From a virus, in IMG/VR virus record IMGVR_UViG_3300012357_000009, positions 1 through 36,125 of that record: a stretch of 36,125 bases of DNA. The stretch is one strand, 5' to 3'. Under the pieces are notes generated by a model that was not told where the DNA came from, did no database searches, and was given only the letters and a program-made list of their open reading frames with translations. Position numbers and translations under genes: made by a program. The first letter of the stretch is position 1; every line of letters starts with the position of its first letter. This document shows, piece after piece, positions 22,814 through 29,258 of the stretch.

Positions 22814-23149
22814 CCCGTATTCCCACCAATCTCACCAGGTCGCGCGCATCTCGACTGACAAGGGCAACAAGTAGGCGAGTTGGGGGCATTGACGGGTGCG
22901 ATAGACTGGGGATGCCTAAGTTTGAATATACATCGATACCTACCGGTCCTCGCAGCGGCATACTGTGAGGCTTTTTCTTGTGCTATACTGACAGTACGAG
23001 AATGCTTCTATTCCATACCCTATCTTTGCTCTCTGGGCCTCGACGCTGAGGCCCATCTCCCGCTATACCGCATACTCACGATCTGCTATGATGGCTGAGC
23101 AGGGCTGTGCATCTTCCAGAGCTTTACCCCATGCACGTCCCTGCTATGC
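22814..23149 (+). promoter_or_regulatory. Gene-free stretch with two extended -10 elements and a hairpin
   Basis: No gene is seen. TGCTATACT (-10 at 22984-22989) is followed at 23035-23054 by a hairpin GGGCCTC/GAGGCCC. A second TGCTATGAT (-10 at 23087-23092) follows. No clear uridine tract is visible. Confidence 0.4.
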
Positions 23150-23229
23150 TATACTAGGATTGAATACAAAGACCTTTTCTACAAGAACGCCACATGGGCA
23201 GGAGCGACGTGGTAGCTCCTGCCTTTTTG
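23150..23229 (+). ncRNA. Candidate short RNA, promoter to terminator
   Basis: TATGCTATACT (-10 at 23150-23155) would start transcription near 23162. An intrinsic terminator follows: GGCAGGAGC (23197-23205) pairs with GCTCCTGCC (23215-23223) across a nine-base loop, then TTTTTG. The product would be about 65 nt. It lies tail to tail with the minus-strand gene 23230-23451. The same hairpin can also end that gene. A start upstream makes this the most convincing small RNA of the group. Confidence 0.55.
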
Positions 23230-23451
23230 TTACTCTTTCGTGTTACTGTCGCAAATTTCTATCCAATCTTCAGCAAACATATAACGTCCCTTCCTACTCT
23301 CTTCAATATTCTCGGTAATCTCAACCATATATGGTCGAGCCAGTGAGATGGAAAGTGGGTGTCTCTGTGGATTCCTGATGATCTGACGGATATATCCTAT
23401 ACCCCCTTGGTGTCGTCCTTTTGTTACTCGGACGCGATCTCCGATATCCAT
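23230..23451 (-). CDS. Small protein with KOW/SH3-like beginning
   Basis: The protein has 73 residues with GGAG just before the ATG. It opens MDIGDRVRVTKGRHQGGIGY IRQI, a pattern (G-D-x-V-x-V-x-x-G-x-x-G-G-x-G-x-I) typical of KOW or SH3-like barrels in nucleic-acid-binding proteins. The rest is charged, with YMVEITENIEESRKGRYMFA. A small RNA- or DNA-binding protein is plausible. It lies between the short RNA unit and the excisionase-like gene in the leftward block. Confidence 0.55.
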   Translation of the reverse strand: MDIGDRVRVTKGRHQGGIGYIRQIIRNPQRHPLSISLARPYMVEITENIEESRKGRYMFAEDWIEICDSNTKE

Positions 23452-23518
23452 GATTCTCCGTTCTGTCGTAGCGAGCAGACACCATAGGTCATCTGCTCAC
23501 AACTGATACATTACACGG

Positions 23519-23722
23519 TTAGGATGCAACCGTAGGGGTGCCGTTGAGCACCTGGTCTAGGGTTGCACGCTTGACGCGATAAGCCCGGCGCTTGTTGGCA
23601 TGTGGAAGCACAATTGCTTCTAGTGCCCCACTTTTCACCCAGCGTCTGATCGTTGTGTCATCGACCCTTAAAATCTTGGCAACCTCCGCGACAGTGAGAA
23701 GCCCGCTCTCATTCTGATTCAT
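23519..23722 (-). CDS. Excisionase-like MerR-type helix-turn-helix protein
   Basis: The frame is open to 23803, but the ribosome site GGAAGGTG places the start at ATG 23722 (67 residues). The protein is a single winged helix-turn-helix: LLTVAEVAKILRVDDTTIRR followed by WVKSGALEAIVLPHANKRRA and YRVKRATLDQVL. This is the HTH_17 pattern of excisionases and small regulators. No integrase lies in the window, so an excisionase role cannot be confirmed. Upstream of it, a TATAAT lies near 23783-23788 on the minus strand without a good -35. Confidence 0.75.
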   Translation of the reverse strand: MNQNESGLLTVAEVAKILRVDDTTIRRWVKSGALEAIVLPHANKRRAYRVKRATLDQVLNGTPTVAS

Positions 23723-23816
23723 GTATTTCACCTTCCTTGTGTATATAGTAACGATAGTATTCAATGTACTCTCTACAACGGACATTATACTGGGTACGCA
23801 CAAGTAGTACTGATGT

Positions 23817-24152
23817 TCACTGCTCCTTTTTCTTGACTGACTTGCCTGTCAGCGCCTCTAACAGCTTGTAGGCCGTGGAGGGTGTCATAGTGATCATCCT
23901 GCCGGTTACAGGACGCCTGATGATGAATTGCTCCAGTTCGCCGTTTGCTGGCTCGTAACTCATCGTATAGAGATGATCGGTGTACGTATGCCGCGTGCTT
24001 GGATCATCCTTCGCCTCTTGTATGATTCGCTCTAGGACCGCCATTTGATCTAGTGAGAAGTCGAATTGTGTTTGTTGGATGAGAAAGGTATAGTCTTCTC
24101 CAATCTCAACAGAATGCTCGGTAGTAGGCGTGCGTGTTAAGAGTCGTTTCAT
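23817..24152 (-). CDS. Hypothetical early protein
   Basis: The frame is open to 24182, but AAAGGA before ATG 24152 favours the shorter protein of 111 residues. It has a beta opening (EHSVEIGEDYTFLIQQTQFD), a long helix (SLDQMAVLERIIQEAKDDPS), a beta segment (LYTMSYEPANGELEQFIIRR) and a helix with TAYKLLEALTG. The C-terminus is basic (KSVKKKEQ). I recognise no family. It lies just downstream, in transcript sense, of the 366-nt structured RNA, so the RNA may act on it in cis. Confidence 0.5.
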   Translation of the reverse strand: MKRLLTRTPTTEHSVEIGEDYTFLIQQTQFDFSLDQMAVLERIIQEAKDDPSTRHTYTDHLYTMSYEPANGELEQFIIRRPVTGRMITMTPSTAYKLLEALTGKSVKKKEQ

Positions 24153-24185
24153 AACAAATTCCTTTCTGGAAACCTCGTGCATTCA

Positions 24186-24552
24186 TGTCAGGGAGGCGCA
24201 TAAAGTTGCCCGAAGGCAGAGCGTTTTTGATGGGAACGCTCTAAACCCCACTACTCAGCGTTGCTGCTTTGTAGGTAAAGTGGGCCTCGACAAGGTTAGC
24301 GAGCGGTACTTTCTCCTGAGCACTGACTTAACCCTCGTACATCTGTTTAACTCAGGAGTTCTAGGGCTTCAGGCTGGCCGCGCACCCAAAGGTAGGAACT
24401 CAAACGCTTCTCGCTAACGTAGTTTGAACTTGGCTGATTGTATCCAGGCAATACGTTCAAACTGAGTCTGGTCAGGTGAGCTTGTAACAGCCTGAGCCAA
24501 AGCGCTCAACAGTTTGCAAGCCCCTGGTTTTTAAACCAGAGGGTCCCTGACG
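24186..24552 (-). ncRNA. Candidate ~366-nt structured RNA with closing helix
   Basis: The whole stretch is closed by GTCAGGGA (24187-24194) with TCCCTGAC (24544-24551), 8 bp. Inside are further perfect stems: 24218-24225 with 24235-24242 (8 bp), 24247-24252 with 24279-24284, a long-range 9-bp stem 24295-24303 with 24410-24418, nested 24313-24320 with 24351-24358 (8 bp), and 24421-24429 with 24455-24463 (9 bp). Pairs TTGGCT (24430-24435) with AGCCAA (24495-24500), TCAGG with CCTGA (24472-24476, 24491-24495), and GCTTG with CAAGC (24480-24484, 24517-24521) cross one another, hinting at pseudoknots. A C(UUCG)G tetraloop appears only on the minus strand (24207-24218), and flanking genes also run minus, so I assign that strand. 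No convincing protein frame exists. Confidence 0.65.
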
Positions 24553-24750
24553 CTATACCTCTACAAATGTCCTTCCGATACGATCCATCACCTGCTTCAA
24601 TGCCGATTCATGGTCACCCAGCCAGTAGAACACGGGTTGCACCATGCCCATAAACTTCTCGCGCCTCACGTCCGGGTCTGACTCCTGCACAATAGTCTCA
24701 AGGCATTGTGCCGTGTGCTCAAGGTAACGTACCAAATCTTCTGTACTCAT
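24553..24750 (-). CDS. Small helical early protein
   Basis: The frame extends to 24921, but AGGAGGTGAAGGT before ATG 24750 fixes the start (65 residues). It is entirely helical and acidic: STEDLVRYLEHTAQCLETIV, SDPDVRREKFMGMVQPVFYW and HESALKQVMDRIGRTFVE. No family is recognised. Its ATG overlaps the stop of the preceding gene (ATGA). Its stop lies directly against the closing helix of the structured RNA. Confidence 0.55.
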   Translation of the reverse strand: MSTEDLVRYLEHTAQCLETIVQESDPDVRREKFMGMVQPVFYWLGDHESALKQVMDRIGRTFVEV

Positions 24751-24995
24751 ACCTTCACCTCCTGCTTGATGTAATCCTGCACATTCAGACCTGCCCACAG
24801 AGCGAGGGTTGCCATTGTATGAACACTCATAGCGTGCGTGCCTTGCCCTCTCTGCCAGCGCTTGCGTCTGCTCTCCGAAGCAACCCCGTACACGCCTGTT
24901 TGGTGATGCACGCCAAACCACGTGAGGTTGCGTGACTGTCGCACCTGGTCTAGTACTGCCATAAATTGGACAATATCAAAATAGCCATTGATCAT
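24747..24995 (-). CDS. XRE-like DNA-binding protein
   Basis: The frame is open to 25028, but GGAGA before ATG 24995 favours 82 residues. The central part (LDQVRQSRNLTWFGVHHQTG, VYGVASESRRKRWQRGQGTH, AMSVHTMATLALWAGLNVQD) matches the layout of XRE-type HTH domains in which a W-x-x-V-x-x-x-T-G-V is followed by a basic recognition helix and a W-A-G-L last helix. It resembles the small HTH proteins common in actinobacterial and Chloroflexota phages. A regulator of early genes is likely. It is coupled by ATGA to the next gene. Confidence 0.6.
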   Translation of the reverse strand: MINGYFDIVQFMAVLDQVRQSRNLTWFGVHHQTGVYGVASESRRKRWQRGQGTHAMSVHTMATLALWAGLNVQDYIKQEVKV

Positions 24996-25046
24996 AACTG
25001 TCTCCAATGGTGCACCCCACCGGAGCAAGGTGCAACCGTTTGCTTG

Positions 25047-25664
25047 CTAGAATATCGCGCTGTCCAGGTCTCCTAATTCGTCCCCATCATCGTTGCTCTG
25101 GGCTGAGGTTGGCGGCGTCGCACGTCCCTCTGCCATCGCTTTAAGCAGGGCGAGTTGCCCCTCTGCTCGCTGTTTAGCAAGCGGGCGATCCGGGAGGATG
25201 TAGCCGATACGAGCACAGGCAGATTGCAATTTGAGGTTGTAGCCAGTGAAACCAGCAGGACGGAAATACGGTACTGCCGTCTGCATCAAGCAATCGCCAA
25301 TCATGTGCACTGGCTTCAATCCATAGAACTGTGCGTTCTCGTACAATCTCTCTTGCAAGAAGTCGAAACCATAGGCCAGCACAAACTGACCTCTGAGCGC
25401 TTCACGGATATCAGTCCATGATTCTTGTAGTGTTCGTGCCTGTCTCATCTCTTCCTGTGTGATCCCAGTCCATTCTGTGTTCGGGCTATCGGGATGACGC
25501 ACCGAATACACGCGCATGCTGTTGATGGTGAAACCATGCTTGTCCAACGTCAAGAGGCGGATAATATCTGCATCCTTCTTGACGCTCGTCGTGTCTACTA
25601 CGGCAAACACGAGGTTCGGGAACTCTAGCAGGGCTTGTGCCCATTGTTGAATGTCATTGGTCAT
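25047..25664 (-). CDS. DnaQ-fold exonuclease-like protein with lost catalytic residues
   Basis: The protein has 205 residues; AAAGGAC precedes ATG 25664. It follows the DnaQ/RNase T fold: motif I region LVFAVVDTTSVKKDADIIRL, then WTGITQEEMRQARTLQESW, motif II LAYGFDFLQERLYENAQFYG, LMQTAVPYFRPAGFTGYNLK and a motif III region LPDRPLAKQRAEGQLALLKA. The usual D-x-E of motif I is D-T-T, and the His/Asp pair of motif III (H-x-x-x-x-D) is not found. Only the Asp of motif II (GFDF) remains. It therefore looks like a non-catalytic derivative, perhaps a DNA-binding accessory factor. The fold assignment is strong; loss of activity is inferred from the missing residues. Confidence 0.65.
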   Translation of the reverse strand: MTNDIQQWAQALLEFPNLVFAVVDTTSVKKDADIIRLLTLDKHGFTINSMRVYSVRHPDSPNTEWTGITQEEMRQARTLQESWTDIREALRGQFVLAYGFDFLQERLYENAQFYGLKPVHMIGDCLMQTAVPYFRPAGFTGYNLKLQSACARIGYILPDRPLAKQRAEGQLALLKAMAEGRATPPTSAQSNDDGDELGDLDSAIF

Positions 25665-26016
25665 TGCTTCGTCCTTTCAACTCCTGTAGCAGTTGCTCAG
25701 CATTGTCATCCATGTCAGCGACAATCTCGCACGCCGCGCATGAGGGAATACCGCCAATCGTGGAAGGCTCACCAAAGAACTCATTACCGATAAAGTTATA
25801 GTGTTCTGGCTCAACCATCAGTGTGCAAAATGGACACAATCGAGCGAGCCACTCAAAGAACACTACAAGGTGACCACCTACACACCAATGACACACATGT
25901 TCACCACTGCCATCATTCGCGCTTGAGCAGAGTTGCCTGCCGGGATACGTGCCACCGCAGGCGACACATCGCCCAGCACAACTATCTGCCCATGTGCCCT
26001 GTAGTTCTATTGCCAT
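25654..26016 (-). CDS. Cysteine-rich putative zinc-finger protein
   Basis: I choose ATG 26016 because GGAAGAGG lies upstream (ATG 26037 is also in frame), giving 120 residues. There are three cysteine pairs: CAGRCVACGG, HVCHWCVGG and LCPFC, plus a fourth pair near the end in SCAACEIV. With eight or more cysteines and several histidines it could hold two zinc ions. The C-terminus is a helix rich in Glu (DNAEQLLQELKGR). It overlaps the next gene by 11 bases. A nucleic-acid-binding role is possible, without proof. Confidence 0.55.
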   Translation of the reverse strand: MAIELQGTWADSCAGRCVACGGTYPGRQLCSSANDGSGEHVCHWCVGGHLVVFFEWLARLCPFCTLMVEPEHYNFIGNEFFGEPSTIGGIPSCAACEIVADMDDNAEQLLQELKGRSNDQ

Positions 26017-26018
26017 TG

Positions 26019-26477
26019 CTAAACCTCTTCCAGCCAACGAATAACCTTACCATTAGCCTGAGCATAGGCTATTTCGCGCTTCGTGGACTGACCAATATAT
26101 CCATCGACATTAATCACAAGCACTTCATCGCACAGATCAATCTTACGTAAGTGCAACTCGTCCAGACGTTCTTTATCCGCTGGCGTTAAGACACCCGCCA
26201 GAAGTAAATCAGTGTCACTTTTGAAGTCACATCCTACGGACAAGACAATATTGCCCGCCAGAGTTTCATGCAAGTTGGCGGCGTGGTATGCGTCTGTGAA
26301 CCGCGTGCTACCACATAAGCACACGATAGTAGGGCGTGCCCTCTGATCGTTTAGCCCACAGGCCAGGGCATTGTAGAAATCGTGCATGTAGGGAGCGTCT
26401 TCCCATGCTATATTCTCCAGCCCTGACTTCACAAATTCAATCATCGAAATGTTGTAGATCTCTTTTCCAGTAATCAT
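26019..26477 (-). CDS. Nucleoside 2-deoxyribosyltransferase-like protein
   Basis: The frame goes to 26495, but GGAAGAG before ATG 26477 supports 152 residues. After a helical N-terminus the Rossmann-like core reads TIVCLCGSTRFTDAYHAANL, then IVLSVGCDFKSDTDLLLAGV, KERLDELHLRKIDLCDEVLV and INVDGYIGQSTKREIAYAQA. The C-L-C-G-S-T-R start, the D-E-V-L-V-I-N strand and the G-x-S-T-x-x-E-I motif define the nucleoside 2-deoxyribosyltransferase-like / DUF4406 superfamily. Members remodel nucleotide pools or modify phage nucleotides. The Glu in STKREI would be the candidate nucleophile. Two similar 15-bp repeats lie upstream (26535-26582). Confidence 0.7.
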   Translation of the reverse strand: MITGKEIYNISMIEFVKSGLENIAWEDAPYMHDFYNALACGLNDQRARPTIVCLCGSTRFTDAYHAANLHETLAGNIVLSVGCDFKSDTDLLLAGVLTPADKERLDELHLRKIDLCDEVLVINVDGYIGQSTKREIAYAQANGKVIRWLEEV

Positions 26478-26534
26478 AATAGCTCTTCCATTCACAACAG
26501 CCCTACACTGCGAGAATTCGGGCTGTTCCTTTTG

Positions 26535-26582
26535 ACTGCCAGCGCTACGTTTTTCTCTTCCAAAATTACTGTCAACGCTACG
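26535..26582. repeat. Two 15-bp direct repeats upstream of the leftward gene
   Basis: ACTGCCAGCGCTACG (26535-26549) and ACTGTCAACGCTACG (26568-26582) match at 13 of 15 positions and lie 33 bp apart, close to three helical turns. The minus-strand form of the second copy contains TTGACA. They may bind a regulator or overlap a promoter; nothing else identifies them. Confidence 0.45.
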
Positions 26583-26613
26583 AAATCGATTTCCCTATCA
26601 TTCTAGAGCGAAG

Positions 26614-26645
26614 GTGCGGACGAGTTCACCACAACTCGTCCGCAC
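26614..26645 (-). terminator. Long hairpin after the Rad52-like gene
   Basis: GTGCGGACGAGTT (26614-26626) pairs perfectly over 13 bp with AACTCGTCCGCAC (26633-26645) across a six-base loop. It follows the stop of the gene 26654-27349 by eight bases. There is no clear uridine run on the minus strand, so it may stabilise the transcript end rather than terminate it. Confidence 0.55.
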
Positions 26646-26653
26646 GACGCGGC

Positions 26654-27349
26654 TCACGATGCCTTTTTACTGGTGTCCGCTGCTTTCCGCTCTTCCTTGA
26701 CGAGATCGCCATTGATGCGTGCAATCTGGAATGTGTCCAGGTCAGGGTCAGCAACGTCTTTGCTCAGGAGATAGACTTTGTATCTGGTCCAGCGCTCCTC
26801 AAAATCTCCATCCTTGACGTTGTAGGCTTTCCCCCAGCGTGTTCTGAGTTTATTTACCTCGGAGATCGGGGCTGTATTGCCATCAGTTGCCGCTGCCTCG
26901 TTCGGTGGCTGTGAATCGACTGGGCTGTCTACAATGCGGTGACCTTCAGAGAGTTCATCGCCAGTAAATTGTGTGCCGAAGCCTAGTGCAGCCAGGGCAC
27001 GCCCGATAGAGCCAGTCTCCGCCTTTTCGATGAAATCAGGGAAGTCAGCCGCGCTCTCGGACTTCGTGCCCGTTGCTCTGCCACCTTCACCATTGGTGGC
27101 AACTGTACGGAAACGAGCATAGCCTTTAGCCTGCTTGATCACCTTCTCGCTACGGCGTTTCTCTGCATTCCACACATAGGCTTCAGCTTCAACTATGCGG
27201 TCAAGATCAACCTCCACCTCTTCGGTATCGATGGTGCCGTTGGGATACTTGGATCGAAACCAGACGAGTCGCCACTTCACTTCTAAGTAATCTTGTGAGC
27301 CTTGCTTACTCTTCAATTGTGTTAAATGATCTGATGGATCGAATGACAT
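26654..27349 (-). CDS. Rad52-like single-strand annealing / recombination protein
   Basis: The frame is open to 27421, but AGGAGGATATTC before ATG 27349 gives a start for 231 residues. The conserved core reads LTQLKSKQGSQDYLEVKWRL, VWFRSKYPNGTIDTE, then FIEKAETGSIGRALAALGFG with TQF. The E-K-A-E-T-G-S-x-G-R-A-L-x-x-L-G-x-G motif matches the conserved helix seen in Rad52 and Sak-type annealing proteins (E-A-x-T-x-A-x-K-R-A-L), and the same layout is common in phage recombination modules. It would bind single-stranded DNA and promote annealing during replication. The C-terminal third is disordered and charged. The assignment is by motif memory and not confirmed. Confidence 0.55.
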   Translation of the reverse strand: MSFDPSDHLTQLKSKQGSQDYLEVKWRLVWFRSKYPNGTIDTEEVEVDLDRIVEAEAYVWNAEKRRSEKVIKQAKGYARFRTVATNGEGGRATGTKSESAADFPDFIEKAETGSIGRALAALGFGTQFTGDELSEGHRIVDSPVDSQPPNEAAATDGNTAPISEVNKLRTRWGKAYNVKDGDFEERWTRYKVYLLSKDVADPDLDTFQIARINGDLVKEERKAADTSKKAS

Positions 27350-27457
27350 ACGAATATCCTCCTGTAAAACGAGATAATCAATTTGGGAACCTATCGCCTG
27401 GTTGGTCACCTCCACCAACATGTCCAGATTGCACGGGATCAGGCGGCGACGCGGACG

Positions 27458-27718
27458 CTATCTAAACCTGCGACTCAGGCATCGATCACAAGCACAACTA
27501 TAGGGATGGCTACCAGCGTAGCGTGTACCTTTCTCTTCATAGCCACGTCGGTCGGTCTCTTCCTGCTGGCTATACTCTAGCGACCTTACACGTGATTGCA
27601 GATCAAAGATCTCATTACGCAAGTCTTGGACCGATGTCTTGAGGTTCTGGATCGTCGCGAGCAGTCCCACGACATCCACTTTACTGGCGATCTTTGCGCG
27701 AACAATACTATTCTTCAT
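27458..27718 (-). CDS. Small coiled-coil protein with C-terminal cysteine motif
   Basis: The protein has 86 residues, starting at ATG 27718 after AAAGGAGC. Residues about 15-55 form a coiled coil (VVGLLATIQNLKTSVQDLRN and EIFDLQSRVRSLEYSQQEE). The C-terminus contains CACDRCLSRRF, a possible zinc site, and basic residues. A dimeric DNA-associated factor is a possible reading. It precedes the annealing protein in transcript order, with about 108 bases between. Confidence 0.6.
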   Translation of the reverse strand: MKNSIVRAKIASKVDVVGLLATIQNLKTSVQDLRNEIFDLQSRVRSLEYSQQEETDRRGYEEKGTRYAGSHPYSCACDRCLSRRFR

Positions 27719-27765
27719 AATGTGCTCCTTTGCCGGTATGGTGACGGCCCCGGCTGGCCCTCGAT

Positions 27766-27894
27766 TTATAGATAAAATCCAATTGCTCTATTCTGTCGAA
27801 AGATCCAACTCTCTACGTTGTACGCTCGCCTCGTCGCCTCACTCCTACCCATGTCGTACACCTGCACGTACGCGCTAATCGCCTCCTCTACCAT
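27766..27894 (-). CDS. Possible 42-residue protein overlapping the next gene
   Basis: ATG 27894 begins a frame of 42 residues (MVEEAISAYVQVYDMGRSEA and onward) that overlaps the end of the gene 27875-28081 by 20 bases. A GAGGAG lies before the ATG but only about one base away, so the signal is weak. The product is short and unrecognised. The longer version of this frame, from 28113, has a hydrophobic start (MWTLLLLSLLVGSLAAWEYY) but then becomes compositionally odd, so I do not call it. Confidence 0.25.
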   Translation of the reverse strand: MVEEAISAYVQVYDMGRSEATRRAYNVESWIFRQNRAIGFYL

Positions 27895-28081
27895 GCTCCT
27901 CGACACTGTGCAACGTGTCCGGCTCGATCCATGTGCCCGTCCAATCGGGCCAGCCATCCGGGACGAACCACACGCTCTCATCGATAGGCGGCGTCTCGAC
28001 AGCACTGGATGGGGGTAGTATTCCCACGCTGCCAGTGATCCCACCAGCAACGACAGTAGCAGCAGTGTCCACATAGCGCAT
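27875..28081 (-). CDS. Hypothetical small protein
   Basis: The frame is open to 28129, and GGAGGGAGCGAG before ATG 28081 supports a 68-residue product. The first half (MRYVDTAATVVAGGITGSVG) is moderately hydrophobic, and the second is acidic with Pro, Trp and Asp (WFVPDGWPDWTGTWIEPDT). It overlaps another frame (27766-28113) that shares the same ribosome site, so only one of the two may be real; this one has the more protein-like composition. Function unknown. Confidence 0.45.
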   Translation of the reverse strand: MRYVDTAATVVAGGITGSVGILPPSSAVETPPIDESVWFVPDGWPDWTGTWIEPDTLHSVEEHGRGGD

Positions 28082-28130
28082 CTCGCTCCCTCCTTGCCGG
28101 GATGTCTCAGCATCCCGGCGTCTCGTCAAT

Positions 28131-28634
28131 CTACGACGCTAACTCTTGCGCCGCTTTGATGGTTGCCAAACTTGCGGCCATTTCTTTGCGGGCTGCACGG
28201 TCATTGGCTTTTTGGCGCTTCGTCGCTGTCTTCCACTCTTCCTTTGTGTGAGGAGGTTCGACAACACCAACCTGATTGGAAACAGCGGCCAAATAGCGTT
28301 GTAGTTCCTGCTCGGCCACTTGCCTAACAGGATCAGGCATGGCAACGACCTTCTTTGATTGCAGCACCTGCTGAACTTTTTGCTGCTCTCGACGCACGCG
28401 CTCCAACCCGTTTGCACGCAGCATGTGTTTGCAAGGTGTGCCAGGGTGAAAGTGACGTACTGGGCATTTCTCGCCATCAGGCTGGAGGCAACAGATTGCG
28501 CGGCCATTGTTCATCTGAACGGTGTAGTAGGTGGTATCATCGCTGCTGAGGATGCGGTACTCAACGCGGTTCTGCTGTTTCGTCAGGACGAGACGGATGT
28601 AAGATACTTTGGTGCTTATCTGTAGTGTCTTCAT
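28131..28634 (-). CDS. SWIM zinc-finger protein
   Basis: The protein has 167 residues with ATG 28634 after GGAAGCACC. Around residues 38-75 it shows YYTVQMNNGRAICC, then CPVRHFHPGTPCKHM, the SWIM pattern C-x-C...C-x-H that binds zinc and DNA or protein. The C-terminal half is a long basic helical region (ERVRREQQKVQQVLQSKKVV, EEWKTATKRQKANDRAARKE). SWIM domains occur in recombination and transposition-related proteins, and here it lies in the early block near the annealing protein. It is the first gene of the leftward block as transcribed. Confidence 0.7.
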   Translation of the reverse strand: MKTLQISTKVSYIRLVLTKQQNRVEYRILSSDDTTYYTVQMNNGRAICCLQPDGEKCPVRHFHPGTPCKHMLRANGLERVRREQQKVQQVLQSKKVVAMPDPVRQVAEQELQRYLAAVSNQVGVVEPPHTKEEWKTATKRQKANDRAARKEMAASLATIKAAQELAS

Positions 28635-28859
28635 GGTGCTTCCAACCTTCTAGTAGTCGATTGATTTATCATCACTTCATGTCTATAGTTTACCATGCCG
28701 AAGGAAATTATGCAAGTGTTTTGAGCACGAATTCAGGGGAATTTTGCAACTCTCTCAAAATTGGTGCACATGGTATAATGATCGAGCTATCGTGTATTTT
28801 TGGCATGAGGTTCATAAGAACGTATTTTCGATTTCATTACACAAGAAGGGGGATTATCC
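28635..28859 (+). promoter_or_regulatory. Divergent intergenic region with extended -10 promoter
   Basis: This region separates leftward and rightward genes. On the plus strand TGGTATAAT (-10 TATAAT at 28774-28779) is an extended -10 promoter for the gene at 28860; no -35 is seen at the right distance. On the minus strand a TATAGA-like box lies in the stretch just upstream of the SWIM gene, but it is weak. Confidence 0.55.
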
Positions 28860-29252
28860 ATGCAGAATCGACGTAAAACGTCATTGTGGGAGCGGGCTGG
28901 AACCGTCGTCATTTTCGTGCTCGCTCTTGCCATTGGCATCACTATCTCCGATATCTACTATCCACAGACCATCAACGGACTCTTCTTTGGCATGGCACCA
29001 TCATGCTCCATCGGCGTAGGCAGTGCTACCGTGACCGTCAAAGGGTGGCACAATGATTGTCAACAGATGGAGGCCGGAGGAAATAACAATTTTACCGGGA
29101 TCGATTGGTCAAAGTATCGAGCCTATGCAGCATCCGAGGCCAATGGAACGGTCCAGTGTGAGTTTGACCTGGGTGGGAGGCATATCTCCATAAGAGATAG
29201 CGGTATGTCGAATACTGGCAGCGAGATCTGCGTAATCATGCGAGGACCATAA
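28860..29252 (+). CDS. Membrane-anchored extracellular protein
   Basis: The protein has 130 residues; AGGGGG precedes ATG 28860. A basic start (MQNRRKTSLWERA) is followed by a membrane helix (GTVVIFVLALAIGITISDIY), after which an external domain of about 95 residues follows (ATVTVKGWHNDCQQMEAGGN and onward) containing five cysteines. The basic N-terminus predicts an inside-N topology. A superinfection-exclusion or host-interaction protein expressed from its own promoter is a possible role. No family is recognised. Confidence 0.6.
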   Translation: MQNRRKTSLWERAGTVVIFVLALAIGITISDIYYPQTINGLFFGMAPSCSIGVGSATVTVKGWHNDCQQMEAGGNNNFTGIDWSKYRAYAASEANGTVQCEFDLGGRHISIRDSGMSNTGSEICVIMRGP

Positions 29253-29258
29253 GAGCAA

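Noticed and set aside
24186-24552. tmRNA, RNase P RNA or group I intron
   Set aside because: I looked for the tmRNA ends and tag, the RNase P GAGGAAAGTCC / ACAGAA blocks and intron P7-type motifs on both strands and did not find them.
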